A stretch of 64,000 bases of DNA from Nonomuraea terrae (GTDB lineage: Bacteria; Actinomycetota; Actinomycetes; Streptosporangiales; Streptosporangiaceae): positions 1 to 64,000 of the forward strand of contig NZ_SMKQ01000005.1 in the NCBI RefSeq assembly GCF_004348995.1. Reading direction: 5' to 3'. Positions 39,052 to 47,329 of this stretch are shown piece after piece. The notes under the pieces were generated by a model. It did no database searches. It had not been told where the DNA came from and worked only from the letters and a program-made list of their open reading frames with translations. The position numbers and the translations under genes were made by a program. Each line of letters starts with the position of its first letter. The stretch's first letter is position 1.

Positions 39052-39705
39052 CTACTCACCGGGGCGGATCAGCGCCGCCTCGTACGCGATGATCACGGCC
39101 TGTGCCCGGTCCCTGACGCCGAGCTTGGCGAACAGGCTCGTCACGTGGTTCTTGACGGTGGAGGGGGAGACCGCGAGGCCCTCCGCGATCTCCGCGTTCG
39201 ACCGGCCGCGCGCTATGAGCACGAGGATCTCGCGTTCGCGGTCGGTGAGCCCGGCCAGCGTGGTGGGGGCCGGCCGCGGGGGCGTGGCGCGGACGTACGT
39301 GCCGATCAGCCGGGTCAGCAGGCGCGGCGCGACGGCGGACTCGCCGCGGTGCACCACGCGCACGCCCTCGATCAGCTCCTCGGGGGAGACGTCCTTGGGC
39401 AGGAACCCGTCCGCGCCCGCGCGCAGCGCCGCCACCACGTTCTCGTCCAGGTCGAACGTGCTCAACGCGAGCACCCGCACGTCGGGAAGTTCGGAGGTGA
39501 TCAGCTCGGTGGCGCGGACGCCGTCCATGTCCGGCATGTGCAGGTCCATCAGCACGACGTCGGGCCGCAGCCGCCGGCTCAGCTCCACCGCCTGCCCGCC
39601 GTCGGCGGCCTCGCCCACCACGGACAGGTCGGGCTGGGCGTCCAGCATCAGCCGGAAGCCGGTGCGCACCAGCGCGTGGTCGTCCACCAGCAGCACCTTG
39701 ATCAT
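39052..39705 (-). CDS. LuxR/NarL-family response regulator
   Basis: A 217-residue regulator: receiver domain with IKVLLVDDHALVRTG and phosphoacceptor Asp in VVLMDLHMPDMDG, then a LuxR domain LTDREREILVLIARGRSNAEIAEGLAVSPSTVKNHV. ATG 39705 overlaps the kinase stop (ATGA). It pairs with that kinase and probably controls the ABC exporter directly downstream. Confidence 0.93.
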   Translation of the reverse strand: MIKVLLVDDHALVRTGFRLMLDAQPDLSVVGEAADGGQAVELSRRLRPDVVLMDLHMPDMDGVRATELITSELPDVRVLALSTFDLDENVVAALRAGADGFLPKDVSPEELIEGVRVVHRGESAVAPRLLTRLIGTYVRATPPRPAPTTLAGLTDREREILVLIARGRSNAEIAEGLAVSPSTVKNHVTSLFAKLGVRDRAQAVIIAYEAALIRPGE

Positions 39706-40808
39706 GTGGTCTCCAGCGGGATGCGGGCGTGCACGCGGAATCCGCCCTCCGGGCGGGGGCCGGTGGACAGCCGGCCGCCGCACAGCGCCACCCGCTCGGC
39801 CATGCCGCCCAGCCCGAACCCGGGCGTTCCGCCGCTCTTCGGCCGCCCGTCGTCGACCACCTCGACCTCGACGGCCCCGGGCTCGTACGCCAGCCGTACG
39901 CTCGCCCTGGCCCCCTCGGCGTGCTTGCGGGTGTTGGTCAGCGCCTCCTGCACGATCCGGTAGACCGCGTGGTCCACGGCGGCGGGCAGCTCGACGGGCT
40001 CGCCGGTCACGGTCAGGCCGGTGGGCAGCCCGGCAGACCTGGCCTCCTTGACCAGCTCGGGCAGCCGGTCGGCGCCGACCCCGGTGGCCGCGTCGGGCCC
40101 CTCGTTGCCGTCGGCGCGTAACACGTCGAGCAGGCGGCGCATCTCCGTCATCGCCTGCCGGGCGGTCTGCTCGGCGCTCTCGAGCGCGTTCCTGGTGACC
40201 TGCTGGCCGGGCGGCAGCGTCGCCCGCGCGCCGCCGACCAGCGCGTTGATCACGGTGATGTGGTGGGCGACCACGTCGTGCAGCTCCCTGGCGATGCGCC
40301 GCCGCTCCGCCCGCACGGCCGCGTCCGTGACCTCCTGCCGGGTACGCGCGGCCAGCTCCGCCCTGAGCCGGACGATCACGCCGACGCCGACGGCGGCGAC
40401 GACGAAGAGCAGGGCCCCCAGCCAGTTGCCCCGCCCCGGCCAGAAGTACTCCAGCGCCACGGCGTAGACGGCGTAGCCCACCAGCGCGCCCGCCACGGTC
40501 ATGCGGCCGCTCGTATGGCGCCCCACGCCGTAGTAGGCGATGACCGAGGGGAGGTTGTTGACCCGGACGAGGTGTGTGGCGAAGCCGACGACGTCGAGCG
40601 TGGTGATCAGGACGGCGGTCAGGACGGGCCGGCGTCGTCGCATGAGCAGGAGCAGCGCGCCCACCAGGTAGTGCGCCGCGCCGAGCGCCGTGCGCGTCTC
40701 ACCTTGCCCGATCATGGAGATCAGGCCGATGACCGCCGGGACGGAGATCACCGCCACCAGGGTGACGTCGAGGACCCGAGGCCGTCGCAGGAAACGCACG
40801 ATCTTCAT
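39702..40808 (-). CDS. membrane sensor histidine kinase (HisKA_3)
   Basis: A 368-residue kinase with four or five N-terminal transmembrane helices and almost no external loop, a HisKA_3 domain with ERRRIARELHDVVAHHITV (phosphoacceptor His), and an ATPase domain ending in GFGLGGMAERVALCGG. Intramembrane sensing is typical of kinases that detect envelope-active agents. ATG 40808 is used; GTG 40829 would add seven residues. Coupled to the response regulator. Confidence 0.9.
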   Translation of the reverse strand: MKIVRFLRRPRVLDVTLVAVISVPAVIGLISMIGQGETRTALGAAHYLVGALLLLMRRRRPVLTAVLITTLDVVGFATHLVRVNNLPSVIAYYGVGRHTSGRMTVAGALVGYAVYAVALEYFWPGRGNWLGALLFVVAAVGVGVIVRLRAELAARTRQEVTDAAVRAERRRIARELHDVVAHHITVINALVGGARATLPPGQQVTRNALESAEQTARQAMTEMRRLLDVLRADGNEGPDAATGVGADRLPELVKEARSAGLPTGLTVTGEPVELPAAVDHAVYRIVQEALTNTRKHAEGARASVRLAYEPGAVEVEVVDDGRPKSGGTPGFGLGGMAERVALCGGRLSTGPRPEGGFRVHARIPLETT

Positions 40809-40959
40809 GGATTTTCGTGCCACGCGCACGTTGAGAACACTAAGTCATGAGATTTCGCCGTGGCTGGGAGTTTTCGCCTCATGAAACGAGGGCTACAGCC
40901 GGGCGTGTGCGCTGCGGTAACGTCGGCGCCAAGGTGAGGCAGTACGCGGAGGGATGGGC

Positions 40960-42123
40960 ATGAGCCGTACGGCACGGGTGGTCTGGGACGACGCCCTGAC
41001 CTCCTACAACTTCGGCCCCAGCCATCCGATGGCCCCGGTGCGCGTCGAGCTGACCATGGCGCTCGCCCGCGATCTGGGCGTGCTCGACAAGGTCGAGCTG
41101 GCCGGCTGCGTCCCCGCGACCGACGACGAGCTGGCCCTGGTCCACCGGCCCTCCTACGTCGAGGCCGTCAAGCGCGTGTCCGCCTCCGGGCAGCCCGACC
41201 CGGGAGCCGGGCTCGGCACCATCGACAACCCCGCGTTCAAGGGCGTCCACGAGGCGTCGGCGCTGATCGCGGGCGCCTCGCTGGCCGCCGCCCGCGCGGT
41301 CTGGGAGGGCACGGCCGAGCACGCGGTCAACGTCGCCGGCGGCCTCCACCACGCCATGCCCGCGGCGGCCAGCGGCTTCTGCGTCTACAACGACCCCGCG
41401 CTGGCCATCGCCTGGCTGCTGCGCCAGGGCGCCCGCCGCATCGCGTACGTCGACGTCGACGTCCACCACGGCGACGGCGTGCAGGCGGCCTTCTACGACG
41501 ACCCCCGGGTGCTGACGATAAGCCTGCACGAGAGCCCGCGCACGCTCTTCCCCGGCACGGGGTTCCCCGAGGAGACCGGCGCCGACGGCACGGCCGTCAA
41601 CGTCGCGCTCCCGGCCGGCTGCGGCGACGCCGGCTGGCTGCGGGCCTTCCACGCGATCGTGCCGCCGCTGGTGCGCGAGTTCGCGCCCGAGTTCATGGTC
41701 ACCCAGCACGGCTGCGACAGCCACGCCCTCGACCCGCTGGCCAACCTGATGTTGAGCCTCGACGGCCAGCGCGCCGCGTACGCCGCCCTGCACCGCCTGG
41801 CCCACGAGGAGGCCGGCGGCCGGTGGATCGCGGTCGGCGGCGGCGGTTACGAGCTCGTCCAGGTGGTGCCGCGGGCGTGGACCCACCTCATCGCCGAGGC
41901 CGCGGGACACCCCGTCGACCCCGCCACCCCGACCCCGCAGAGCTGGCGCCAGTACGTACGCGACCGCACCGGCGAAACCGCGCCGCTCACCATGACGGAC
42001 GGCAGGAACGCGGAATTCCGCGACCTGTCCGGTGGTTATGACCCTGCGGACCCCATTGACCGTGCTGTCATGGCGACCCGGAATGCGGTGTTCCCCCTGC
42101 ACGGCCTCGATCCGATGCCCTGA
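40960..42123 (+). CDS. acuC: AcuC-type histone deacetylase-family protein
   Basis: A 387-residue zinc hydrolase of the class I HDAC-like family: VDVDVHHGDGVQAAFY with the metal-binding Asp/His, GGLHHAMPAAASGFCVYND with the catalytic His pair, and THQHGCDSH-like QHGCDSHALDPLA. AcuC removes acetyl groups from acetyl-CoA synthetase and related proteins. GGAGGG fixes ATG 40960, not 40954. Followed at 16 bp by an uncharacterised conserved gene, likely one operon. Confidence 0.92.
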   Translation: MSRTARVVWDDALTSYNFGPSHPMAPVRVELTMALARDLGVLDKVELAGCVPATDDELALVHRPSYVEAVKRVSASGQPDPGAGLGTIDNPAFKGVHEASALIAGASLAAARAVWEGTAEHAVNVAGGLHHAMPAAASGFCVYNDPALAIAWLLRQGARRIAYVDVDVHHGDGVQAAFYDDPRVLTISLHESPRTLFPGTGFPEETGADGTAVNVALPAGCGDAGWLRAFHAIVPPLVREFAPEFMVTQHGCDSHALDPLANLMLSLDGQRAAYAALHRLAHEEAGGRWIAVGGGGYELVQVVPRAWTHLIAEAAGHPVDPATPTPQSWRQYVRDRTGETAPLTMTDGRNAEFRDLSGGYDPADPIDRAVMATRNAVFPLHGLDPMP

Positions 42124-42139
42124 CCTGAGGAAAGATGCA

Positions 42140-42931
42140 GTGCTGAGCCGCGATGAACTCCGTGAGCACCTTGTCCGAAGCCGCATCGCCGGCGATGTCG
42201 CGACCTCCCGCGAGAACAACCTCGACCACTACAGCTCGCTGGCCAACGGCGACCCGTACTACGCGCTCGGGCTGACGTTCGACCAGCCGTGGTCGTACCG
42301 CGACATCCTCGCGCTGATGGCCAAGTCGGCGGGCGTCGTCCCCGATCCCGGCCACCGTTCGGGCCAGGACACCATCGACCCCGACCTGACGATCGACGCG
42401 ATCGACGCCATGGCCGAGCGCATCGCCGTGGTCCTGTCGCGGCCCGCCCCGCGCATCCTGCTGGCCACCGGCCACCCCACCGGCCTACTGGCCGTCCACC
42501 TGCCACTGGCCGCCCTGTGCCGGGCGAACGGCGCGGTCCTGGTGACCCCCGCCGAGGGCTGGACGTACGCCGGCTCCGGCTTCGGGCGCCCGCGCCGGAT
42601 CCGCTACCTGCAGGACATCGCCATGCTCGACGACAAGGGCAACTTCGTGCACACCCACGACGCGGCCCCGATGCGCCACATGCTCGGCGAGCTCGGCGAG
42701 CTCGGCGGCGACCTGCCCGACCTGGTGATCGCCGACCACGGCTGGGCCGGAGCGGCCGGCGAGGCCGGGGTGCCGACCGTGGGCTTCGCCGACTCCAACG
42801 ATCCCGGGCTCTTCGTGGGCGAGGCCGAAGGCAAAATCGAGGTGGTCGTCCCGCTCGACGACAATGTGTTGCCGCGCTATTACGCTCCGCTGACAGAGCG
42901 ACTGGTCACACAGGTCTCACGAGCCCTTTGA
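42140..42931 (+). CDS. conserved actinobacterial protein, phosphatase-like annotation tentative
   Basis: A 263-residue soluble protein: SRDELREHLVRSRIAGDV at the start, ILLATGHPTGLLAVHLPLA in the middle, LPDLVIADHGWAGAAGEAGVPTVGFADSNDP and VVPLDDNVLPRYY near the end. Homologues are often labelled phosphatase, but I see no classical phosphatase motif; conserved His/Asp residues suggest a metal-binding hydrolase. GAGGAAAG before GTG 42140. Same operon as acuC. Confidence 0.72.
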   Translation: MLSRDELREHLVRSRIAGDVATSRENNLDHYSSLANGDPYYALGLTFDQPWSYRDILALMAKSAGVVPDPGHRSGQDTIDPDLTIDAIDAMAERIAVVLSRPAPRILLATGHPTGLLAVHLPLAALCRANGAVLVTPAEGWTYAGSGFGRPRRIRYLQDIAMLDDKGNFVHTHDAAPMRHMLGELGELGGDLPDLVIADHGWAGAAGEAGVPTVGFADSNDPGLFVGEAEGKIEVVVPLDDNVLPRYYAPLTERLVTQVSRAL

Positions 42932-43243
42932 GTCGAATTCGGTCCTCCCGATACCGTCTTTTCGCGCCTGCATTCCAAGAGGCTCGCTGTCCCTTTGCCA
43001 ACTTTTGACCGGTCTCCGGCGACTCTTATGTGTGGCAGCTTGGACAGTTCCAAGGTCCAAGTGAGGTGCTCGGCCTGGCTGCTGGCCAGCGATTTCGCTG
43101 GTTCGCCTGACAGTCGACTCCGTGGACTGAGAAAATAGGGGGTTTGCGCACTCGGAGTCCCGACTTACGCTGACGGCAGTACACGTGCGTGAGCAATGGC
43201 ACCAGTGGGGATAACCCGGAAACACGTGCGGAAGAGGCGTCCG
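42932..43243. other. 312-bp intergenic region upstream of the BldC-like gene
   Basis: No gene supported. It contains a CTTGGAC-N9-GTCCAAG inverted repeat (43039-43061), a short AT-rich patch GAGAAAATAGGGGG near 43130, and the leader of the BldC-like gene. It is probably a regulated promoter region. Confidence 0.6.
43039..43061. promoter_or_regulatory. inverted repeat CTTGGAC-N9-GTCCAAG
   Basis: Perfect 7-bp arms with a 9-bp spacer, about 180 bp upstream of the BldC-like start codon. The dyad spacing suits a dimeric regulator; which one is unknown. Confidence 0.5.
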
Positions 43244-43447
43244 ATGGGTGCAGGCGAAAGACCTCTCAGCGAGGTGAAGTTCCTGACCGTCGCGGAAGTG
43301 GCGACGGTCATGAGGGTGTCCAAGATGACGGTGTACCGGCTCGTCCACTCCGGCGAGCTGCCGGCCATCCGCGTCGGCCGCTCGTTCAGAGTCCCTGAGC
43401 AGGCGGTACACGACTATCTTCGGGAGGCCTACATCGAGGCAGGTTGA
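43244..43447 (+). CDS. BldC-like/excisionase-family DNA-binding protein
   Basis: A 67-residue MerR-superfamily winged helix protein without an effector domain: FLTVAEVATVMRVSKMTVYRLVHSGELPAIRVGRSFRVPEQAVHDYL. The sequence differs from canonical BldC, so no symbol is given. ATG 43244 has GGAAGAGGCG upstream. Its place next to the bS22 gene is recurrent in actinobacteria. It probably acts as a chromosomal transcription factor rather than as a phage excisionase. Confidence 0.87.
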   Translation: MGAGERPLSEVKFLTVAEVATVMRVSKMTVYRLVHSGELPAIRVGRSFRVPEQAVHDYLREAYIEAG

Positions 43448-43452
43448 CGTAG

Positions 43453-43472
43453 CGGCACGTCGAACCGTGCCG
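43453..43472 (+). terminator. hairpin after the BldC-like gene
   Basis: CGGCACG-TCGAAC-CGTGCCG, a 7-bp stem beginning 5 bp after the stop codon. A second GGCCCGG/CCGGGCC pair follows at 43492-43519. Confidence 0.55.
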
Positions 43473-43620
43473 TGAGTGCTGACGCGGGAGAGGCCCGGTC
43501 GCCGCGGCGCGTCCGGGCCCTCACCCCCAGTGGGGCGATCTACCATGGATCGCCGGTAGTCTGTGAGCCGGTGTGCGCTCGCACTCCGGTCAGACTTGCT
43601 AATCACCACCTGGGGGTCCC

Positions 43621-43719
43621 GTGGGCTCTGTGATCAAGAAGCGCCGCAAGCGGATGGCTAAGAAGAAGCACCGCAAGCTGCTCAAGAAGACGCGCATCCA
43701 GCGGCGTAACAAGAAGTAA
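43621..43719 (+). CDS. bS22-type 30S ribosomal protein (AURKAIP1/COX24 domain), 32 aa
   Basis: Thirty-two residues, more than half Lys or Arg: [20 protein letters not shown] followed by [12 protein letters not shown]. This matches the actinobacterial bS22 peptide, which binds the small ribosomal subunit and has the AURKAIP1/COX24 motif of mitochondrial mS38. GGGGG lies before GTG 43621, and a TAGTCT box at 43557-43562 suggests its own promoter. It is easily missed because of its size. Confidence 0.9.
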   Translation: MGSVIKKRRKRMAKKKHRKLLKKTRIQRRNKK

Positions 43720-43742
43720 CCGACGCCATCTGCGAGGCGCTG

Positions 43743-44738
43743 ATGACCCACACCGTGCTAGTCACCGGGGTCTCGCGCCACATAGGCGCCCGGGTGGCGA
43801 GTGTTCTGGCGGCAGATCCCGACATCACCCGTGTCATCGGAGTGGACACCGTGCCGCCGCCCTCGCTCACGCGAGAAGGCGGCATCTCCCTCGGCGGAAC
43901 GGAGTTCGTCCGGGTGGATCTGCGCAGCCCCGACATCGCCCAGGTGATCGCGGCCGCGGACATCGACACCGTTGTGCACATGAGTCTGGTCAGCGCTCCG
44001 TCGAGGAGCGGGGGCCGGGCGGCGATGAAAGAGCACAACATCATCGGCACCATGCAGTTGCTCGGTGCCTGCCAGCGGTCGGCGACCGTGCGGCGCGTGG
44101 TGGTCCGCTCCACCACCGCCGTCTACGGCTCGTCGCCGCGGGATCCCGCGGTCTTCACCGAAGACCTGGAGCCTCACGTCGGCGGGCCCGTCCACGGCTA
44201 CGCCAAGGACGCTGCCGAGGTCGAGGGCTATGTCCGGGGTTTCGCGCGGCGCCGTCCCGACGTGACGGTGTCGCTGCTGCGCTTCACCAACTTCATGGGT
44301 CCGGGCGTCGACTCGCCGCTGACGCGTTACTTCACCCAGCCGGTGCTGCCGACCGTGTTCGGCTTCGACCCGAGGCTGCAGTTCATCCATGAGGATGACG
44401 CGGTCGAGGTGCTGCGCCGGATGGCGACCGAGGATCACCCCGGCACGTTCAACGTGGCCGGGGCAGGCGTGTTGCTGCTGTCGCAGTGTGCGAGACGGGC
44501 GGGGCGGCCGTCGATGCCGCTGTTCTCTCCCGCCTTCAGGGCCCTGGGCAACGCCGTGCGCAGGCTGGGGCTGGTCGAATACTCCCCCGAGCAGGTCAGG
44601 CTGATGAGTTACGGCCGCGTGGTCGACACCTCGCGGCTGGAGGCGGCGCTGGGGTGGAGGCCGAAGTTCTCCACCGGTGCGGCGTTCGACGAGTTCCTGC
44701 GTTCGCGGGGGCTGCGGCCGTTCGGAGGTTCGCGGTGA
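43743..44738 (+). CDS. NAD-dependent epimerase/dehydratase-family protein
   Basis: A 331-residue extended SDR: TVLVTGVSRHIGARVA as nucleotide motif (an altered glycine pattern), STTAVYG in place of the usual serine motif, and a YAKD version of the YxxxK site. It ends with RPKFSTGAAFDEFL, typical of sugar-nucleotide epimerases. Translationally coupled to the acyltransferase gene (stop/start TGATG), which suggests a lipid or envelope-glycolipid role. Confidence 0.85.
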   Translation: MTHTVLVTGVSRHIGARVASVLAADPDITRVIGVDTVPPPSLTREGGISLGGTEFVRVDLRSPDIAQVIAAADIDTVVHMSLVSAPSRSGGRAAMKEHNIIGTMQLLGACQRSATVRRVVVRSTTAVYGSSPRDPAVFTEDLEPHVGGPVHGYAKDAAEVEGYVRGFARRRPDVTVSLLRFTNFMGPGVDSPLTRYFTQPVLPTVFGFDPRLQFIHEDDAVEVLRRMATEDHPGTFNVAGAGVLLLSQCARRAGRPSMPLFSPAFRALGNAVRRLGLVEYSPEQVRLMSYGRVVDTSRLEAALGWRPKFSTGAAFDEFLRSRGLRPFGGSR

Positions 44739-45640
44739 TGGGCGTTCCCGGAGAGCGGGAGGACGGCCGGGTGATCCCGATCACCGCCGCGCCGTCGTAC
44801 GCGGAGCCCGAGCCGCTGGCCAAGGCGCTGGCCTTCCTGCGCCGGCGGATCACCGGCGACTACGAGGTCGACGAGTTCGGCTACGACCCCGAGCTGACCG
44901 ACAAGGTCGTGCTGGAGCTGATCAGGCCGATCTACCACCGCTGGTTCCGGGTGGAGCCGCTCGAGGTGAAGAACGTGCCCGAGGAGGGCGGCGCGCTCAT
45001 CGTCGCCAACCACTCCGGCACACTCCCGCTCGACGCGCTGATGCTGCAGGTGGCGATGCACGACGAGGCCGGCCGGGCGCTGCGGCTGCTCGGCGCCGAC
45101 CTGGTCTACCAGCTGCCGGTGCTCAGCCACGTCGCCCGCAAGACCGGCCACACGCTGGCCTGCCGCGAAGACGCCGACCGGCTGCTGCGCAAGGGCGAGA
45201 TCGTCGGGGTGTTCCCCGAGGGCTTCAAGGGCGTCGGCAAGCCGTTCTCCGAGCGCTACAAGCTGCAGCGCTTCGGGCGGGGCGGCTTCGTGGCCTCGGC
45301 CATCCGCGCCGGGGTGCCGATCGTGCCCACCGCGATCGTCGGCGCAGAGGAGATCTACCCCAAGATCGGCGACCTGAAGTTCCTGGCCCGCACGCTCGGG
45401 CTGCCGTACCTGCCGATCACTCCGTTCTTCCCGCTGCTCGGGCCGCTCGGCCTGGTGCCGCTGCCGTCGAAGTGGCTGATCGAGTTCGGCGAGCCCATCC
45501 GCACCGACGAGTACGACGACGCGGCGGCCGACGACCCCATGCTGGTCTTCAACCTCACCGACCACGTACGCGAGGCGATCCAGCAGCTGCTCAACGAGCT
45601 GCGGCTGCGCCGGGGGCACGCCTTCCCGCCGTTCCTCTGA
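44738..45640 (+). CDS. PlsC-like 1-acylglycerol-3-phosphate acyltransferase
   Basis: A 300-residue acyltransferase: NHSGTLPLDAL is the HX4D catalytic motif and FPEGFKGVGK the glycerophosphate-binding motif; IVPTAIVGAEEIYP matches the third block. ATG 44738 overlaps the epimerase stop; GTG 44735 is an alternative nearer to GGAGG. The N-terminal 75-residue extension includes ALAFLRRRITGDYEVDEFGYD, conserved in the actinobacterial group. Acts at the membrane in phospholipid or related lipid synthesis. Confidence 0.88.
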   Translation: MGVPGEREDGRVIPITAAPSYAEPEPLAKALAFLRRRITGDYEVDEFGYDPELTDKVVLELIRPIYHRWFRVEPLEVKNVPEEGGALIVANHSGTLPLDALMLQVAMHDEAGRALRLLGADLVYQLPVLSHVARKTGHTLACREDADRLLRKGEIVGVFPEGFKGVGKPFSERYKLQRFGRGGFVASAIRAGVPIVPTAIVGAEEIYPKIGDLKFLARTLGLPYLPITPFFPLLGPLGLVPLPSKWLIEFGEPIRTDEYDDAAADDPMLVFNLTDHVREAIQQLLNELRLRRGHAFPPFL

Positions 45641-45652
45641 GCGGCCGCCGTG

Positions 45653-45669
45653 AACCCGTGAGGCGGGTT
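45653..45669 (+). terminator. hairpin AACCCG-TGAGG-CGGGTT
   Basis: A 6-bp stem and 5-nt loop, 13 bp after the acyltransferase stop and before the ECF sigma gene. Plausible but weak terminator. Confidence 0.42.
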
Positions 45670-45711
45670 GCGGCAAGACATGCGTGACCGATCCCCCACA
45701 GAAGGGCGGAG

Positions 45712-46290
45712 ATGATCACGCAACCCGCCGTCAGGGGCGCGGACGCCGAGCTGGTGAGCGCCTCGTGGACCGAACCCGAGGCGTTCGCCGAGCTCTTCGA
45801 CCGCTACTCCGCCATGCTCTACCGCTACGTCTCCAAACGCCTCGGCCCGGAGCCGGCCGAGGACCTCGTCGGCGAGACGTTCCTGGTCGCGTTCTCCCGC
45901 CGCAGGAGCTACGACCTGGCGTACGCCGACGCCCGGCCGTGGTTGTTCGGCATCCTCACCAAGCTCATCTCGCGGCACCACCGCAAGGAGGCCGCGCGCT
46001 ACCGCGCCCTGCTGCGCGCCCCCGTCGACTCCGAGGTGGAGTCGCCCGCCGACCGGGTGGCCGCCGGGGTGACGGCCCGGGCCGTGCGCGCGGAGCTGGC
46101 CGGCGCGCTGGCCGCGCTGCCCGCCAAGGACCGCGACGTGCTGCTGCTGATCGCCTGGGGCGACCTCACGTACGAGGAGGTCGCGCGGGCGCTCGGCATC
46201 CCCGTGGGGACCGTGCGCTCCCGCCTCAACAGGGGCAGGCGGAAAGTACGGGCCGCGCTCGGCGACACCAACCCCATGGAGGAGGAGTGA
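45712..46290 (+). CDS. ECF-type RNA polymerase sigma factor
   Basis: A 192-residue sigma factor. Region 2 is AFAELFDRYSAMLYRYVSKRLGPEPAEDLVGETFLVAF and region 4 is LPAKDRDVLLLIAWGDLTYEEVARALGIPVGTVRSRLNRGRRK. The next gene, 2 bp away and expressed from the same RNA, encodes an LCP protein with an anti-sigma-like head in the place normally held by an anti-sigma factor. An envelope-stress role is inferred. Confidence 0.92.
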   Translation: MITQPAVRGADAELVSASWTEPEAFAELFDRYSAMLYRYVSKRLGPEPAEDLVGETFLVAFSRRRSYDLAYADARPWLFGILTKLISRHHRKEAARYRALLRAPVDSEVESPADRVAAGVTARAVRAELAGALAALPAKDRDVLLLIAWGDLTYEEVARALGIPVGTVRSRLNRGRRKVRAALGDTNPMEEE

Positions 46291-46292
46291 CG

Positions 46293-47297
46293 ATGGACGA
46301 CCTGAAGCTGCTCCGCGACCTCGGGGCCGAACTGGAGCACCAGCCGCCGCCGACGCTGGCCCGCCGGCGCCATCGCCTGTTCACCCCCCGCCGGCCGCGC
46401 AGGTCGGGGTGGTGGGCCGCCGGGCTGGTGGCCGTCGCCACCGCCGTCGCGGTCGCGGTGCCCGTCGTGCTCGTCGGCAACCGCCACGAGCCCGAGCGCA
46501 CGACCGCCGCCGAGCCCGTGGACGTGAGCGGCACCCGCAACGTGCTCGTCATCGGCTCGGACACTCGCGAGGGGGAGGGCAACGCCGAGTACGGGCCGGG
46601 GCAGGCCCGCTCCGACGTGGGTGCGCGGTCCGACACCATCATGATCGTCCACCTGCCGGCGGACCGGAGGACGGCGACCGCCGTCAGCGTTCCCAGGGAC
46701 TCGATCGTGCGCATCCCGCGCTGCGGGTCTGCCCGGCCCCGCGTGGGCATGATCAACTCGGCGTACGACACCGGCGGGGTCACGTGCCTGAGGGCGACGC
46801 TGGAGCAGCTCACGGGGCTGCGCCTGGACCACACGGTCGAAGTGGACTTCGCAGGCTTCAAGGACATGGTGGACGCCCTCGGAGGAGTGACGGTCACGCT
46901 GCCCCGGCCGGTGGACGACAAGGCGTCGAAGCTGAAGCTGCCCGCGGGCAAGTGGCTTCTCGACGGCGAGAAGGCGCTCGGCTACGTCCGCCTGCGCCAC
47001 TACGGCGACGGCTCGGACATCGCCCGCGTCAAGCGGCAGCAGTCTGTCGTGGTGGCGATGGTGCGCAAGGCGAAGAGCGCGCTCGGCGAGCCCGCCACGC
47101 TGGAGGCGCTGCTGAAGGAGATGCGGGAGTCGGTGAAGACGGATCTCAGCGTCGAGTCGATGTACCAGCTCGCCACGGAGCTGTCGGGTGCCAAGCTCGA
47201 CGTGGTGTCCGTGCCGTGGGTGCCGCATCCGGACGATGCAAACCGGATCGTCTGGAAACAGCCGGAGGCGGACAGGCTGTTCGCCTCACTGCGCTGA
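46293..47297 (+). CDS. LytR-CpsA-Psr (LCP) protein with anti-sigma-like N-terminus
   Basis: A 334-residue membrane protein. The first 45 residues (MDDLKLLRDLGAELEHQPPP...) look like the cytosolic start of sigma-linked membrane proteins; a single transmembrane helix follows (about 48-68), then an extracellular LCP domain with NVLVIGSDTRE, RSDTIMIVHLP, AVSVPRDSIVRIP and INSAYDTGG. LCP enzymes attach polymers to peptidoglycan. GGAGGAG precedes ATG 46293; GTG 46287 overlaps the sigma stop. The coupling suggests that it also restrains or senses for the sigma factor. Confidence 0.85.
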   Translation: MDDLKLLRDLGAELEHQPPPTLARRRHRLFTPRRPRRSGWWAAGLVAVATAVAVAVPVVLVGNRHEPERTTAAEPVDVSGTRNVLVIGSDTREGEGNAEYGPGQARSDVGARSDTIMIVHLPADRRTATAVSVPRDSIVRIPRCGSARPRVGMINSAYDTGGVTCLRATLEQLTGLRLDHTVEVDFAGFKDMVDALGGVTVTLPRPVDDKASKLKLPAGKWLLDGEKALGYVRLRHYGDGSDIARVKRQQSVVVAMVRKAKSALGEPATLEALLKEMRESVKTDLSVESMYQLATELSGAKLDVVSVPWVPHPDDANRIVWKQPEADRLFASLR

Positions 47298-47329
47298 CAG
47301 CCAGAGGGCGCGGCGGGTGACGGTCAGCG
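47292..47329. terminator. hairpin shared by two convergent genes
   Basis: CGCTGAC and GTCAGCG form a 7-bp stem with a 24-nt loop. The arms include the stop codons of the LCP gene and of the convergent HAD gene, so one element may end both transcripts. Confidence 0.4.

Noticed and set aside
42917..43609. Minus-strand frame across the BldC-like gene and its leader
   Set aside because: Antisense to a gene with a clear helix-turn-helix; no motifs of its own.
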